Shown here: positions 47,692 to 55,945 of the stretch, one piece after another
Layout of the letters: each line of letters opens with the position of its first letter
Position numbering within the stretch: position 1 is the stretch's first letter
Notes under the pieces: generated by a model
Seen by the model: only the letters and a program-made list of their open reading frames with translations
What the model was told of the DNA's origin: nothing
The model's database searches: none
Assembly (NCBI RefSeq): GCF_001311985.1
Contig: NZ_BBCJ01000013.1
Coordinates: forward strand, 58,044-122,043
DNA from: Geotalea toluenoxydans JCM 15764
GTDB lineage: Bacteria > Desulfobacterota > Desulfuromonadia > Geobacterales > Geobacteraceae
Length of the DNA stretch: 64,000 nt
Direction of reading: 5' to 3'
Position numbers and translations under genes: made by a program

Positions 47692-50112
47692 TTACATGGC
47701 CAGTCCAGCCACGTCGATAGTGTCGGTAGTGATGGCAAGACCTTGTACCGTAGTGACGCCGATGACGTTGCTGAAGCTGGGGTCGTACCCGCCACGGAAG
47801 GATATGTTGATGCTGCGGTTGCCGGCCAGGGCTTCAGGGAAGTAGACAGCCTGGGCAAGAATGGTGTCACCATTGTTTGCCATGGCGTAGGCCTCCGCAA
47901 AGGTTGTGTAACAAGCAGAGCCGATCCTGGCCTGGCAGGGATTGATGGTCCAGGCATAGGTGGCGGGTGTTGTATCGGTATTGCCTGCACCATCGGCAGC
48001 ACGGACGCTGAAAGAGTGACTGCCGACAGCAAGACCGTCATAACTGACGCCGCTGGAACAGGAAGCATAGCTGCCGGCATCGAGCTGGCACTGGAAGCTG
48101 GCAGTGGCATCCTGTGAGGAGAATTCGAAGACTGCAGCATTGGCAGTCGTCGGGTTCTGCGGCCCTGCCAATAAGATCGTATCGGGAGGAATGGTGTCGA
48201 CGGTCCAGGTATGACTGCCGATTGTGCTGCCGTAACTATTGGTGCCCCGGACGTTGAAAGTATGTTGACCGTCAGCCAGCGCAGCTGTGACATAAGGGGA
48301 TGAACAGGCTGCATAGATCTCCGTATCCAGCTTGCACTCCAATGACGCTGAACTGTCACTGGCAGTGAAGGAAAAGGTTGCATTCTGACTGCTGGTAATT
48401 GCCTGCGGAGTATCGGTAAAGGTAACCACGGGCGGTCCAAGGGAGAGCGCCGCTGTCATGACCGCCCCCGCTGCGGAAATCCCTGTGAGAGAAAAGTTGG
48501 TGGCGGCGCCATCGTAGTAATTTGAATTGGGGGTGCTCGTCGGGGTCCATGAAGCATTGTTGGTGGAATAAAAAAGGGTTTTGGCGTTACCACGACAGGT
48601 TGAACCCACAGCCAGCATGTTGCAGGGGGTGGTGCTGGCTTGTACCGGCACGACTCCCTGATGGCCGGGATTCGGGAGATTGGCGGAATAGCTGTTGATG
48701 TCGTTGCTTCCTTTAGTTCCGGCAGTATTGTCGATGTGGGTGATAAGCAGGCCGCCTGTCCAGGCGCTGGAAAGACTATATCTAAGCCCCAGGTCCCAGC
48801 TGGTAGGCAGACGGTTTTCAACCAGATAATATTCAGTCGTACTGGTGGTCGGAATGGCCAGTTTATAGACCGAGGATTTCGAAACCAGGGGATATTCAAG
48901 GCCGATCAGACCGCTGCCAGTCGGTATGACTGGCGTGGACCAGCCGAGATATTCACGGGACCAGGCATCAAGGGTGGTGGGTGTGGTGCCTTGAAATTCA
49001 CCGATGTTTGCCCCCCAGCTTCCCCCGGCCATGACGGAAAAATTGCCCAGGCCTTGGTTGTTGCCGGAGATGTCGTATAAATCAGGCAGGCCGCACATCT
49101 GGTGGCCCAATTCGTGGGAAATGACCCCCATGGTCATCCGGGTGCTGGAATTGTAATATTCACCGTTGAGCGCCCAGCGTTGAACATTTTTTGAACCGGC
49201 GGTGAGCCCTGTACCTGATGTCCACCAGGCATGGGCCCACATTGAGGGAGTCAAGGTGGTGGCAGAGGTTTCATAACCGGCGGCGATGAAGTAGATGACT
49301 AGTTCGGAGGTGTCCAGTTTGCCGTCCCCGTTGGTGTCGAAGCCATTGAAATTCACAAATGGGGCGGCCTGTTGCAGGGCGCTGTTGCCCCAGGTCTGGT
49401 CGGAGTAGAAGTCGGAAGTGCCACCGGTATTCGGATGATTGGTTGTAAGTGTTACCGAGACGACACCGGTCGGACTGCCTGACTGGCTATGTGGGGCAGG
49501 GGTGACAGTAAGGGTGTCGAAGGAGTTTTCCCTGTAATACTTTGCAACTGACTTGGCTGCCGTGTCGAAAACGTCCGTTGCCCAGCCTGCTGCAGTAGTG
49601 GTAATCGGCCGGTCGGCAAAACCCACGAGGACAATCAGCAGCTTTCGAGTTCCGGCGACAGGAGTTGGCGCCCAGTCGCCGGATGCGGGTGGTGCTGCTT
49701 CTGATCGGGTGGTGGAAGACGGGGAACTGCTGGCTGAAATGCGTTGCTGGTAGGAATCCACAAGCATTTGCTGGATTTGCGTCTCGTGTTCTTTATTTCG
49801 TGGCGGTCTCAATCGCTTGGGTATGTTAATTGGTGCATTCGCTCCATTGGGAAGGACCCTGATGCCGGTGCTTTTCAGAGAGCCGTCAGCAGCCTGTTCA
49901 GCATAAACCCAGTAACCGTCGGCACCATTCCGGATGATGGTGTGACCTGTCTCCTCCGACTCAATCCAGTTCTGAAACTCGTCACCCCGTATGGAGACCT
50001 TTATGGCCGCTCCATCCGGCTGAACTGTATCGACTGGGTCTGGAGCTGCAGGAGCTGCATGGAGGGGGGAGCAGACAGCGAAAATGAGCACCGCTATTAA
50101 TATACACCGCAT
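47692..50112 (-). CDS. Secreted M6-family (immune inhibitor A-like) metalloprotease with Ig-like repeats
   Basis: An 806-aa secreted protein, intact. Signal peptide MRCILIAVLIFAVCSPLHAAPA. The M6 domain contains the zinc site HELGHQMCGLPDLYD (His333, Glu334, His337, Asp near 344) and a calcium-loop-like DTNGDGKLD at about 259-267, resembling dockerin/EF-hand loops. After about residue 560 come two bacterial Ig-like repeats of a kind common in Geobacter surface proteins (PPVVTFTDTPQAITSSQNATFSFTAS ... DTILLAGPQNPTTANAAVFEFSS), each with a CxxDxxxYxxCSSP-type cysteine pair, and a short C-terminal beta-helix-like segment that ends abruptly in VAGLAM. Probably extracellular; target unknown. Confidence 0.85.
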   Translation of the reverse strand: MRCILIAVLIFAVCSPLHAAPAAPDPVDTVQPDGAAIKVSIRGDEFQNWIESEETGHTIIRNGADGYWVYAEQAADGSLKSTGIRVLPNGANAPINIPKRLRPPRNKEHETQIQQMLVDSYQQRISASSSPSSTTRSEAAPPASGDWAPTPVAGTRKLLIVLVGFADRPITTTAAGWATDVFDTAAKSVAKYYRENSFDTLTVTPAPHSQSGSPTGVVSVTLTTNHPNTGGTSDFYSDQTWGNSALQQAAPFVNFNGFDTNGDGKLDTSELVIYFIAAGYETSATTLTPSMWAHAWWTSGTGLTAGSKNVQRWALNGEYYNSSTRMTMGVISHELGHQMCGLPDLYDISGNNQGLGNFSVMAGGSWGANIGEFQGTTPTTLDAWSREYLGWSTPVIPTGSGLIGLEYPLVSKSSVYKLAIPTTSTTEYYLVENRLPTSWDLGLRYSLSSAWTGGLLITHIDNTAGTKGSNDINSYSANLPNPGHQGVVPVQASTTPCNMLAVGSTCRGNAKTLFYSTNNASWTPTSTPNSNYYDGAATNFSLTGISAAGAVMTAALSLGPPVVTFTDTPQAITSSQNATFSFTASDSSASLECKLDTEIYAACSSPYVTAALADGQHTFNVRGTNSYGSTIGSHTWTVDTIPPDTILLAGPQNPTTANAAVFEFSSQDATASFQCQLDAGSYASCSSGVSYDGLAVGSHSFSVRAADGAGNTDTTPATYAWTINPCQARIGSACYTTFAEAYAMANNGDTILAQAVYFPEALAGNRSINISFRGGYDPSFSNVIGVTTVQGLAITTDTIDVAGLAM

Positions 50113-50379
50113 GAAATTCCCTTTTAAATATGGCTAGCTGACGGGCCAGGACAGGCTTTTGACGTAAATACAGGATTGGTTGACTCAATTGCAGCCGCAA
50201 GACTCTTTTCCAGTCTGCATTTAATCAGAGCCTCTGCTTGTCCGGGTCGATAAAGGCTTACCGAACAAAGCAAGATCTGTACCGCACATATTGAAGGTTT
50301 CGCAGCAAATTGTGTTGCAGAAGCCATGGGGAGAGAGGTGCAAGGTTGATACGGTGGGGCGCTGCCGGCTGTTTTTCAG
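50113..50379. other. Gene-free region upstream of the M6 peptidase gene and tRNA-Pro
   Basis: About 270 bases between divergent transcription units (M6 gene on minus, tRNA on plus). No ORF with support. I looked for a cyclic-di-nucleotide (GEMM) riboswitch ahead of the secreted peptidase and did not find one. Confidence 0.4.
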
Positions 50380-50408
50380 TTGACAAAACGCTCCTGACAC
50401 GATAAAAA
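50380..50408 (+). promoter_or_regulatory. Promoter of tRNA-Pro
   Basis: TTGACA (50380-50385), a 17-bp spacer and TAAAAA (50403-50408), with transcription expected about five bases before the mature tRNA. Confidence 0.65.
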
Positions 50409-50419
50409 GACAGACTTGT

Positions 50420-50496
50420 CGGGATGTAGCGCAGCCTGGTAGCGCACCTGCTTCGGGAGCAGGGGGCCGCTGGTTCGAATCCAGTCATCCCGACCA
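50420..50496 (+). tRNA. tRNA-Pro (anticodon CGG)
   Basis: A 77-base cloverleaf with encoded CCA. Acceptor arms CGGGATG and CATCCCG pair fully, followed by A and CCA. The D arm is GCGCAGCCTGGTAGCGC, the anticodon arm CCTGC-TTCGGGA-GCAGG has anticodon CGG at the loop centre, and the T arm CTGG-TTCGAAT-CCAG is standard. Promoter and terminator flank it. No prophage or integrase lies beside it. Confidence 0.97.
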
Positions 50497-50530
50497 TCTC
50501 TTTACTCAATCCGCTGAAGTTAGCAGAGTT

Positions 50531-50577
50531 AAACCTCCTTTTGATGCCTCAAGTCCAGGCACATTCAGGAGGTTTTT
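50531..50577 (+). terminator. Terminator of tRNA-Pro
   Basis: AAACCTCC (50531-50538) pairs with GGAGGTTT, an inner TGCCT/AGGCA stem lies within, and TTTTTC follows. Confidence 0.75.
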
Positions 50578-50693
50578 CGTTATCAGGGCACTTTTAATTC
50601 AGTTCCGCTGGGTTAGAACCAAACAGTCTGGCAGGGTCCCATCATTGATGCACTCTGTTATACTGGTTAAAAGCAAATGAGCCTGAGGTATAA

Positions 50694-51931
50694 ATGAAGC
50701 TGCTGAAGACTTACGGTTTCTCCCTGCTTCTGATCCTGTCAATCAGCGCCGGGCTTTTGCTCGGCTCCTTCCATCCCGGCGCAGCCCGTGCCATCCGCTT
50801 TGGGAGACTTGTTCCTCAATCTGCTCTTCATGATCATCGTGCCGCTGGTATTCTTTACCGTTTCCTCCAGCATTGCCGTTAGTGCCGACAGCAGAAGGCT
50901 AACCAGAACTTCATCGGCCATGGTCATAGTCTTTCTGGCGACAAGCCTTGTTGCAGCCGTCGGTGCGCTGCTGTTCATGCTAGTTGTCCAGCCTTCGCCT
51001 GGTGCCGGCGTGGTCCTCAAGGGACAGCCGGTGCAGGAGGTCCCTTCCCTGCTGGCCCAGCTGGTCAAGGCCTTTACCGCCAGCGATTTTCCCGAGTTGA
51101 TCTCACGCAGGTCGATGCTGCCGTTGATTGTCTTTTCAATCGGCGTCGGATTGGCGACACGCTCCAGTAAAGAGGCAGGTGCTTCATTCGGCCGCTTCCT
51201 GGCCGGCGGTGCACAGGTCTTCATCCGTATGGTGGACTACGTCATGTATGCGGCACCCATAGGACTACTGGCCTGGTTTGCAGCCACCGTAGTCGATACC
51301 GGCGAGGCCCTTGCCGCGGCATATTTCAACGTCTTTATCGTCTACTATACCTTCTCAGCCTTTTATTTTGTGGCCGGCTTTTCACTCTACGCCTTCCTGG
51401 CCGGAGGCGTTGTTGCCGTACGCCGCTTCTGGGCCCACATGCTCGAACCTTCCTTACCGCCCTCGCACCTGTTCCAGCATGGCCACCATGCCGGTGAATC
51501 TGGAGGCGGCGCCGAAAATGGGGGTGCCACAAGGTATCAGTGACGTGGTGATCCCGGTGGGGGCTGCCCTGCACAAGGATGGATCGGTGATCGGTGGCGT
51601 GCTCAAGATACTTTTTGCCATGAGTCTCTTCCACCAGGAGCTTACCTTCAGCCGTCTGATTGTAGTGGTGGGTGTCGCCATTCTTGTCGGGGTGGTGATG
51701 GGCGCCATTCCCAGCGGCGGCATGATCGGCGAAATGCTGATACTGTCGGTGTTCGGTTTCCCACCGGAAACCCTGCCGCTTCTTGCAGCCATCAGCGTCA
51801 TTATCGATCCCCTTGCCACGCTCCTCAATGCCACCGGTGACAACGTGGCTGCCATGCTGGTGACGCGGTTGACTGACGGAGTCGCCTGGAAAGAAAAGGA
51901 GGGGGTGCAGCCATGGGCAAGAAAAGCTTAG
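50694..51931 (+). CDS. Dicarboxylate/amino acid:cation symporter, DAACS family (apparent frameshifts)
   Basis: GltP/DctA-like transporter taking up glutamate or C4-dicarboxylates with Na+ or H+. N-terminus MKLLKTYGFSLLLILSISAGLLLGSF, then LFLNLLFMIIVPLVFFTVSSSI, and in the C-half MATMPVNLEAAPKMG and ISVIIDPLATLLNATGDNVAAML, the substrate- and ion-binding stretch. Losses are inferred near 50798 (two C) and at 51452 and 51465 (one C each). They restore RxIRPLGDLFLNLLF and LEPSLTALATCSSMATMP, the serine-rich re-entrant loop. Restored length about 413 aa. The end overlaps the next gene. Specific substrate uncertain. Confidence 0.88.
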
Positions 51932-52596
51932 CTCTTTTTCTCCTTTTTAGCCTGTTCATGTTGACCGGCTGCCGGCATCAGCGACCATGGCAGTCTTCTC
52001 AAGACTGTCTGCTCAGGCTCCCCATGGAGAGCCGGCAGGCAGTAGTGGTGACAAATGATGGGTTATCGTCTTCCGGGGCGGCAATTCATCTCTTTGAACG
52101 GGAGAATGGAACTTGGCGGCCCGTTGATGGGCCGATTGCGGCAGTGGTCGGAAGAAACGGGCTGGCCCAACCGGGTGAGAAGCTGGAAGGGGATGGCAGA
52201 ACGCCAACGGGCACATTTCTTCTGGAGAGGGGTTTCGGCTACGAGCCTCTGCAGACTAAAATGCCCTATATCGTCCTCACCCCGGATATGATCTGGATTG
52301 ATGATCCCAGCTCTCCGCTCTATAACACTCTGACCATGAAAGAAGAGGGGCTGGGGCTATCCCACGAGATCATGAGACGGACCGATGACCTCTACAAGTA
52401 CGGCATTGTCATCGAATACAACACCAAGGCGACATTGCCGGGCGCCGGAAGTGCCATCTTTTTCCATATCTGGCGCAATGGTGAGACCCCCACCTCGGGA
52501 TGTGTGGCGGCGGCGGAGATCGATATCCTCCGCATACTGCACTGGCTTGACCCAATGCAGCATCCGATGGCAGTTATCGGCGATGTCTGTCCCTAG
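51913..52596 (+). CDS. L,D-transpeptidase-like (YkuD-fold) lipoprotein
   Basis: A 227-aa lipoprotein: signal MGKKSLALFLLFSLFMLTGC with lipidated Cys20. The catalytic region HIWRNGETPTSGCVA (His185, Cys197) fits the H-x(n)-SxGC pattern of L,D-transpeptidases/YkuD enzymes that cross-link peptidoglycan or attach lipoproteins to it. Also GDGRTPTGTFLL and LSHEIMRRTDDLYKYGIVIEYN are family-like. It overlaps the end of the symporter gene. Its TAG stop (52594-52596) is formed by the first bases of the 163-bp hairpin repeat copy 2, so the ancestral C-terminus may have been different. Confidence 0.85.
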   Translation: MGKKSLALFLLFSLFMLTGCRHQRPWQSSQDCLLRLPMESRQAVVVTNDGLSSSGAAIHLFERENGTWRPVDGPIAAVVGRNGLAQPGEKLEGDGRTPTGTFLLERGFGYEPLQTKMPYIVLTPDMIWIDDPSSPLYNTLTMKEEGLGLSHEIMRRTDDLYKYGIVIEYNTKATLPGAGSAIFFHIWRNGETPTSGCVAAAEIDILRILHWLDPMQHPMAVIGDVCP

Positions 52597-52757
52597 GAGT
52601 CTGTCGGACTTAGAATGAATCGGCTGCGAAAATGGCAAATCGGTCCGGATCTCCGTAAATTTTCGACAAGTAGGTCCACTATTCGCTCTCAAATTTCCAG
52701 ATATCCGTCCTCGATTTTCCATTCTCTCGCTTCGATCCCTAAGTCCGACAGACTCCT
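52595..52757. repeat. 163-bp long-hairpin repeat, copy 2 (MITE-like)
   Basis: Same length as copy 1 at 33007-33169 and differing at only two positions (in the interior). The 19-bp ends are perfect inverted repeats. With flanking bases the element reads CTAG at both edges (52593-52596 and 52756-52759), an extended palindrome. It lies between the L,D-transpeptidase and ldh genes and provides the transpeptidase stop codon. Confidence 0.9.
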
Positions 52758-52953
52758 AGTTTCCCAATCGGTTAATGCGGCTTGCCAGGAACCAAAATCC
52801 CTCAGAATTCTTGCGGTGAACAAACCGCACGTGACACTAACCTCCAACCATATTCTTCCATTGGCCACAGTACTTTCCACCCGAATCACCAGTGACCGTT
52901 CAAGCTGTTATACTTAACGTGTTACCTCGATAACGTTCTATGTGGAGGTCCAT

Positions 52954-53895
52954 ATGAAGATAGGTATCGTCGGATGCGGTTTTGTCGGAGCTACGGCAGC
53001 CTACGCCATGGTCATGCGCGGGGTCGGTCGTAAACTGGTCCTGGTGGATGTGAACCGTGCCCGTGCCAGAGCCGAGGCAGCGGACATTTCCCATGCTGTT
53101 CCCTTTGCCCACGCACTGGAGGTGGTTGCCGGGGAATATGAGGATCTGGAGGGGGCTTCAGTGGTGCTGGTTGCCGCCGGGGTGGGGCAAAAGCCCGGGG
53201 AAACGCGGTTGCAGCTCCTGGAACGGAATGCGGCCATTTTCAAGGAGGTAATTCCCCAAGTGCTGCGCCATGCCGGCGATGCCGTGCTGCTGGTGGCGTC
53301 CAACCCGGTGGATGTGTTGACCCATCTTGCTGCCTACATAGCCGGAGAGTTGGGAATACCCTCCTCCCGTGTAGTCGGTTCGGGCACCACCCTTGATACG
53401 GCCCGTTTCCGCAGTCTGCTCAGCTCATCCCTCGGTATCGATCCACGGCATGTGCACGCTTATGTCCTTGGCGAGCACGGGGATTCGGAGGTTCTGGGCT
53501 GGTCGACGGTTACGGTCGGAGGCATGCCACTCGATGCCTTTGCCCATCGCAAGGGGGCTTCCTTCCCGCCGGGGCTGATTGCGTCAATCGATCACCAGGT
53601 CAGGCACGCTGCCTACGAGATCATTAGCGGAAAACAGGCCACCTACTACGGCATAGGCAGTGCCCTGGCCAACATCGTCGAGGTCATGGTCTACGACCGC
53701 CGTTCGATCCTCACCGTCTGTACACCTTTGCCGGAAATGGAGGGTGTAGAGAATGTTACCATCGCCCTGCCACATCTGGTGGGAGGGCGGGGGGTGCTGG
53801 AGACCTTTCCCCCGGCCCTGGACCACATGGAGCGGGAGGCATTGCGCAACAGTGCGCGAATCGTGCGCAATGCCATCGAGAGTATTAATGTGTGA
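52954..53895 (+). CDS. ldh: L-lactate dehydrogenase
   Basis: NAD-dependent dehydrogenase of the LDH/MDH superfamily, 313 aa, intact. Rossmann motif [15 protein letters not shown] at the N-terminus; the specificity loop is [15 protein letters not shown], with Gln at the position that is Arg in malate dehydrogenases, so lactate is the likely substrate. Catalytic His in [16 protein letters not shown] is well placed before ATG 52954 (GTG 52942 in frame is less likely). A hairpin terminator follows. Activity on lactate or a related 2-ketoacid is inferred. Confidence 0.9.
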   Translation: MKIGIVGCGFVGATAAYAMVMRGVGRKLVLVDVNRARARAEAADISHAVPFAHALEVVAGEYEDLEGASVVLVAAGVGQKPGETRLQLLERNAAIFKEVIPQVLRHAGDAVLLVASNPVDVLTHLAAYIAGELGIPSSRVVGSGTTLDTARFRSLLSSSLGIDPRHVHAYVLGEHGDSEVLGWSTVTVGGMPLDAFAHRKGASFPPGLIASIDHQVRHAAYEIISGKQATYYGIGSALANIVEVMVYDRRSILTVCTPLPEMEGVENVTIALPHLVGGRGVLETFPPALDHMEREALRNSARIVRNAIESINV

Positions 53896-53923
53896 CATGT
53901 GGAGTAGAATCTCCAGACCCATG

Positions 53924-53955
53924 AAAAAAGCCCCATGCATCCCATGGGGCTCTTT
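53924..53955. terminator. Terminator after ldh
   Basis: AAAAAGCCCCATG - CATC - CCATGGGGCTCTTTT, a strong stem with A and T tracts, positioned between convergent ldh (+) and the YtxH gene (-). Confidence 0.88.
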
Positions 53956-53981
53956 TCGTGCTGTTACAGTCCGTCATAATG

Positions 53982-54266
53982 TCATGCACGCCCCAGCGGT
54001 TCTTCGCCGGTTTCCATGGTCGCTGACATCTGCTCCTTCTTTTCCCGGAACATATCCCTGCCGGTGTTATAAAAGCTCTTCATTTTATCCTGTGCCTGGC
54101 TGCCATATCCTTTCATTTTGCTTACGGTGTCGTTACTGAGGTCGGTGATCCGGCCCCTCACTTCTTTGCCGGTTTTTGGGGCGTAAAGTAGCGCCAGCCC
54201 TGTGCCTACCGCTGCCCCCGCCAAAAAAGACAACATTGCACCTGTGCCTGAACACTTTTCTGCCAT
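53982..54266 (-). CDS. YtxH-like protein (94 aa)
   Basis: Small protein with one hydrophobic segment, MLSFLAGAAVGTGLALLYAPKTGKEVRGRI, the YtxH-domain signature (glycine-rich membrane span followed by LLxAPxxGxExR). The rest is a charged helical tail (KMKGYGSQAQDKMKSFYNTGRDMFREKKEQ) likely to be coiled. Stress-related in Bacillus; role here unknown. Convergent with ldh. Confidence 0.8.
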   Translation of the reverse strand: MAEKCSGTGAMLSFLAGAAVGTGLALLYAPKTGKEVRGRITDLSNDTVSKMKGYGSQAQDKMKSFYNTGRDMFREKKEQMSATMETGEEPLGRA

Positions 54267-54949
54267 GAGTTACCCCCTTTCTCATTATTTGCACGTTTTC
54301 ATCTCTGTTCAATTATAGCATGCGGTTGTTCCATGTGAATGGAGAGTGGCAAAATACGTGGCATAAGCCCTGTCTAACCGGTATATGCATCAGGAGTAAA
54401 AGGCCTTGCCTAATTTCTTATATTCTTGTATTTATTTATTATTTGGGAAAATTAAAGATGCGTCTGATTTTTTTGGGGCTCTCCGGCGGGCAGAAAAAGT
54501 ACAGGTGTTTTTTGTATAACAGCTTCCTGACAAAATCATTAATCTTGTCTTTGGTAATGGTAATAACCTTCGGATTGGCCGCACGGGGCATAAATCTGCC
54601 GATCATGCCCGGCCTTTCCGCTTCAACCGAGCGAGTCAAGCCACGCCCGCGGGCCATCATCAAAAGTCCGACCAAAACCTGCCAGGGTACCCTTAAAAAA
54701 AGCGGCATTCCTTCCCTGTTGGCCTTCAGTAAGCCGAACCAGCTGCACCTCACTGTAATCAGCCCCGTCTTTCTGGAGCACGCTGTTCACCGCCTCTGCT
54801 GCAGCTTCCCCAACCGTACAGACCGCGCTCCCCCCACATTGACCTGAATAGCTACAGCTTGCCGTCCTTGTTTGCCGGATTTGGTTCCCTTTTACCACAA
54901 CAGAGCGAGGTGCGTCCCTTGCCCTGCGTGAACCAGTCGAGGAGCTGTT
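54267..54949. other. 680-bp region without a confidently recognised gene
   Basis: On the minus strand an open stretch (54439-54753) reads ...PRAANPKVITITKDKINDFVRKLLYKKHLYFFCPPESPKKIRRIFNFPK and on the plus strand an overlapping one (54320-54847) is open too. Neither shows a family I recognise. The minus-strand C-terminal 60 residues look plausibly coding. One-base losses like those elsewhere could hide a small gene here. The stretch before 54950 probably also holds the promoter of the sugar operon, not identified. Confidence 0.35.
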
Positions 54950-55945
54950 ATGACCAGACTCTCTGTCGTCATTCCTGTATATAATGCTGAAAAGACTATT
55001 GAATCCCTCTGTAATACCCTTTTTGATCTGTACCGCAACAGCTTCGAACTTGAAGTAGTTCTTGTCAACGACAACAGCCGGGACAGCACCCATATCATCT
55101 GTCAGCGCCTCCACGAGGCAAACCCGGAGACCGTAACATATATCAGACTGGCACGGAATTTCGGCGAGCACAGTGCCGTTATGGCCGGTCTCAACAATGC
55201 TACCGGCGATTATGCCGTCATCATGGATGATGATTTTCAGAATCCCCCGGAGGAAATCAGCCGCATGGTGGCTGAGATTGAAAAGGGATACGATGTTGTC
55301 TATACCCACTATCCAGTAAAGAGGGACAGCATTTTCCGCAACCTGGGCAGTGCCTTTAATGACAAGATGGCTAACGTCATCCTGCAGAAGCCTGCCGACC
55401 TCTACCTGTCCAGCTTCAAGATCATGAACCGTTTCTTGATCAATGAAGTGATAATATATACGGGCCCCGACCCATACATAGATGCCATCATATTCCGTTC
55501 GACCTCCAATATAGGCAGGGTGGAGGTGCGCCATGACAAAAGAAGGCATGGCCGGTCCAATTATACTATCGGCAAGCTGATCTCGCTTTGGGGAAACATG
55601 GTGGTCAGCTACTCGCTTATCCCCCTCCGGATATTGGGTTTGGCGGGCTTTATCATGACCCTCATCGGAGTTTTTGTGGGTGGGACCTCCCTGCTGGATG
55701 CCATTCTTCCCTATCGTCAGGACCCGACCGAATATGAGACTCTTATTGCCCTTACTACCTTTTTCCGAGGCTTTCAGCTGTTAGCCGTAAGTGTCGTCGG
55801 TGAATATGTGGGCCGTATTTACCTTGCCCTCAACTGCGATCCGCAATTCGTTATCCGCGAGAAATTTTCCGCTCAGAAAAAGCTGCAGATTGCCGCTGTA
55901 CACACGGGATTAAACCATGGCTACGATAAGAAAACAGGCAAGTAG
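54950..55945 (+). CDS. Family 2 glycosyltransferase (DPM1/ArnC-like, membrane anchored)
   Basis: A 331-aa GT2 enzyme, intact. The GT-A domain opens TRLSVVIPVYNAEKTIESL, with the metal-binding VIMDDDFQNPPEEI and the family stretch RHGRSNYTIGKLISLWGNMVVSYSLIPLRILG. C-terminal membrane segments (GLAGFIMTLIGVFVGGTSLLDAIL and LLAVSVVGEYVGRIYLAL) suggest transfer of a sugar to a polyprenyl-phosphate carrier at the inner membrane. First gene of the five-gene sugar operon; its end overlaps the next gene by 29 bases. Confidence 0.88.
   Translation: MTRLSVVIPVYNAEKTIESLCNTLFDLYRNSFELEVVLVNDNSRDSTHIICQRLHEANPETVTYIRLARNFGEHSAVMAGLNNATGDYAVIMDDDFQNPPEEISRMVAEIEKGYDVVYTHYPVKRDSIFRNLGSAFNDKMANVILQKPADLYLSSFKIMNRFLINEVIIYTGPDPYIDAIIFRSTSNIGRVEVRHDKRRHGRSNYTIGKLISLWGNMVVSYSLIPLRILGLAGFIMTLIGVFVGGTSLLDAILPYRQDPTEYETLIALTTFFRGFQLLAVSVVGEYVGRIYLALNCDPQFVIREKFSAQKKLQIAAVHTGLNHGYDKKTGK

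Noticed and set aside
50113..50419. GEMM-type cyclic dinucleotide riboswitch ahead of the secreted peptidase
   Set aside because: The conserved GCAAA and GACGCAAAGCC blocks are absent.
50420..50496. Integration site of a mobile element at tRNA-Pro
   Set aside because: No integrase or duplicated tRNA 3' end lies downstream; the next gene is a transporter.
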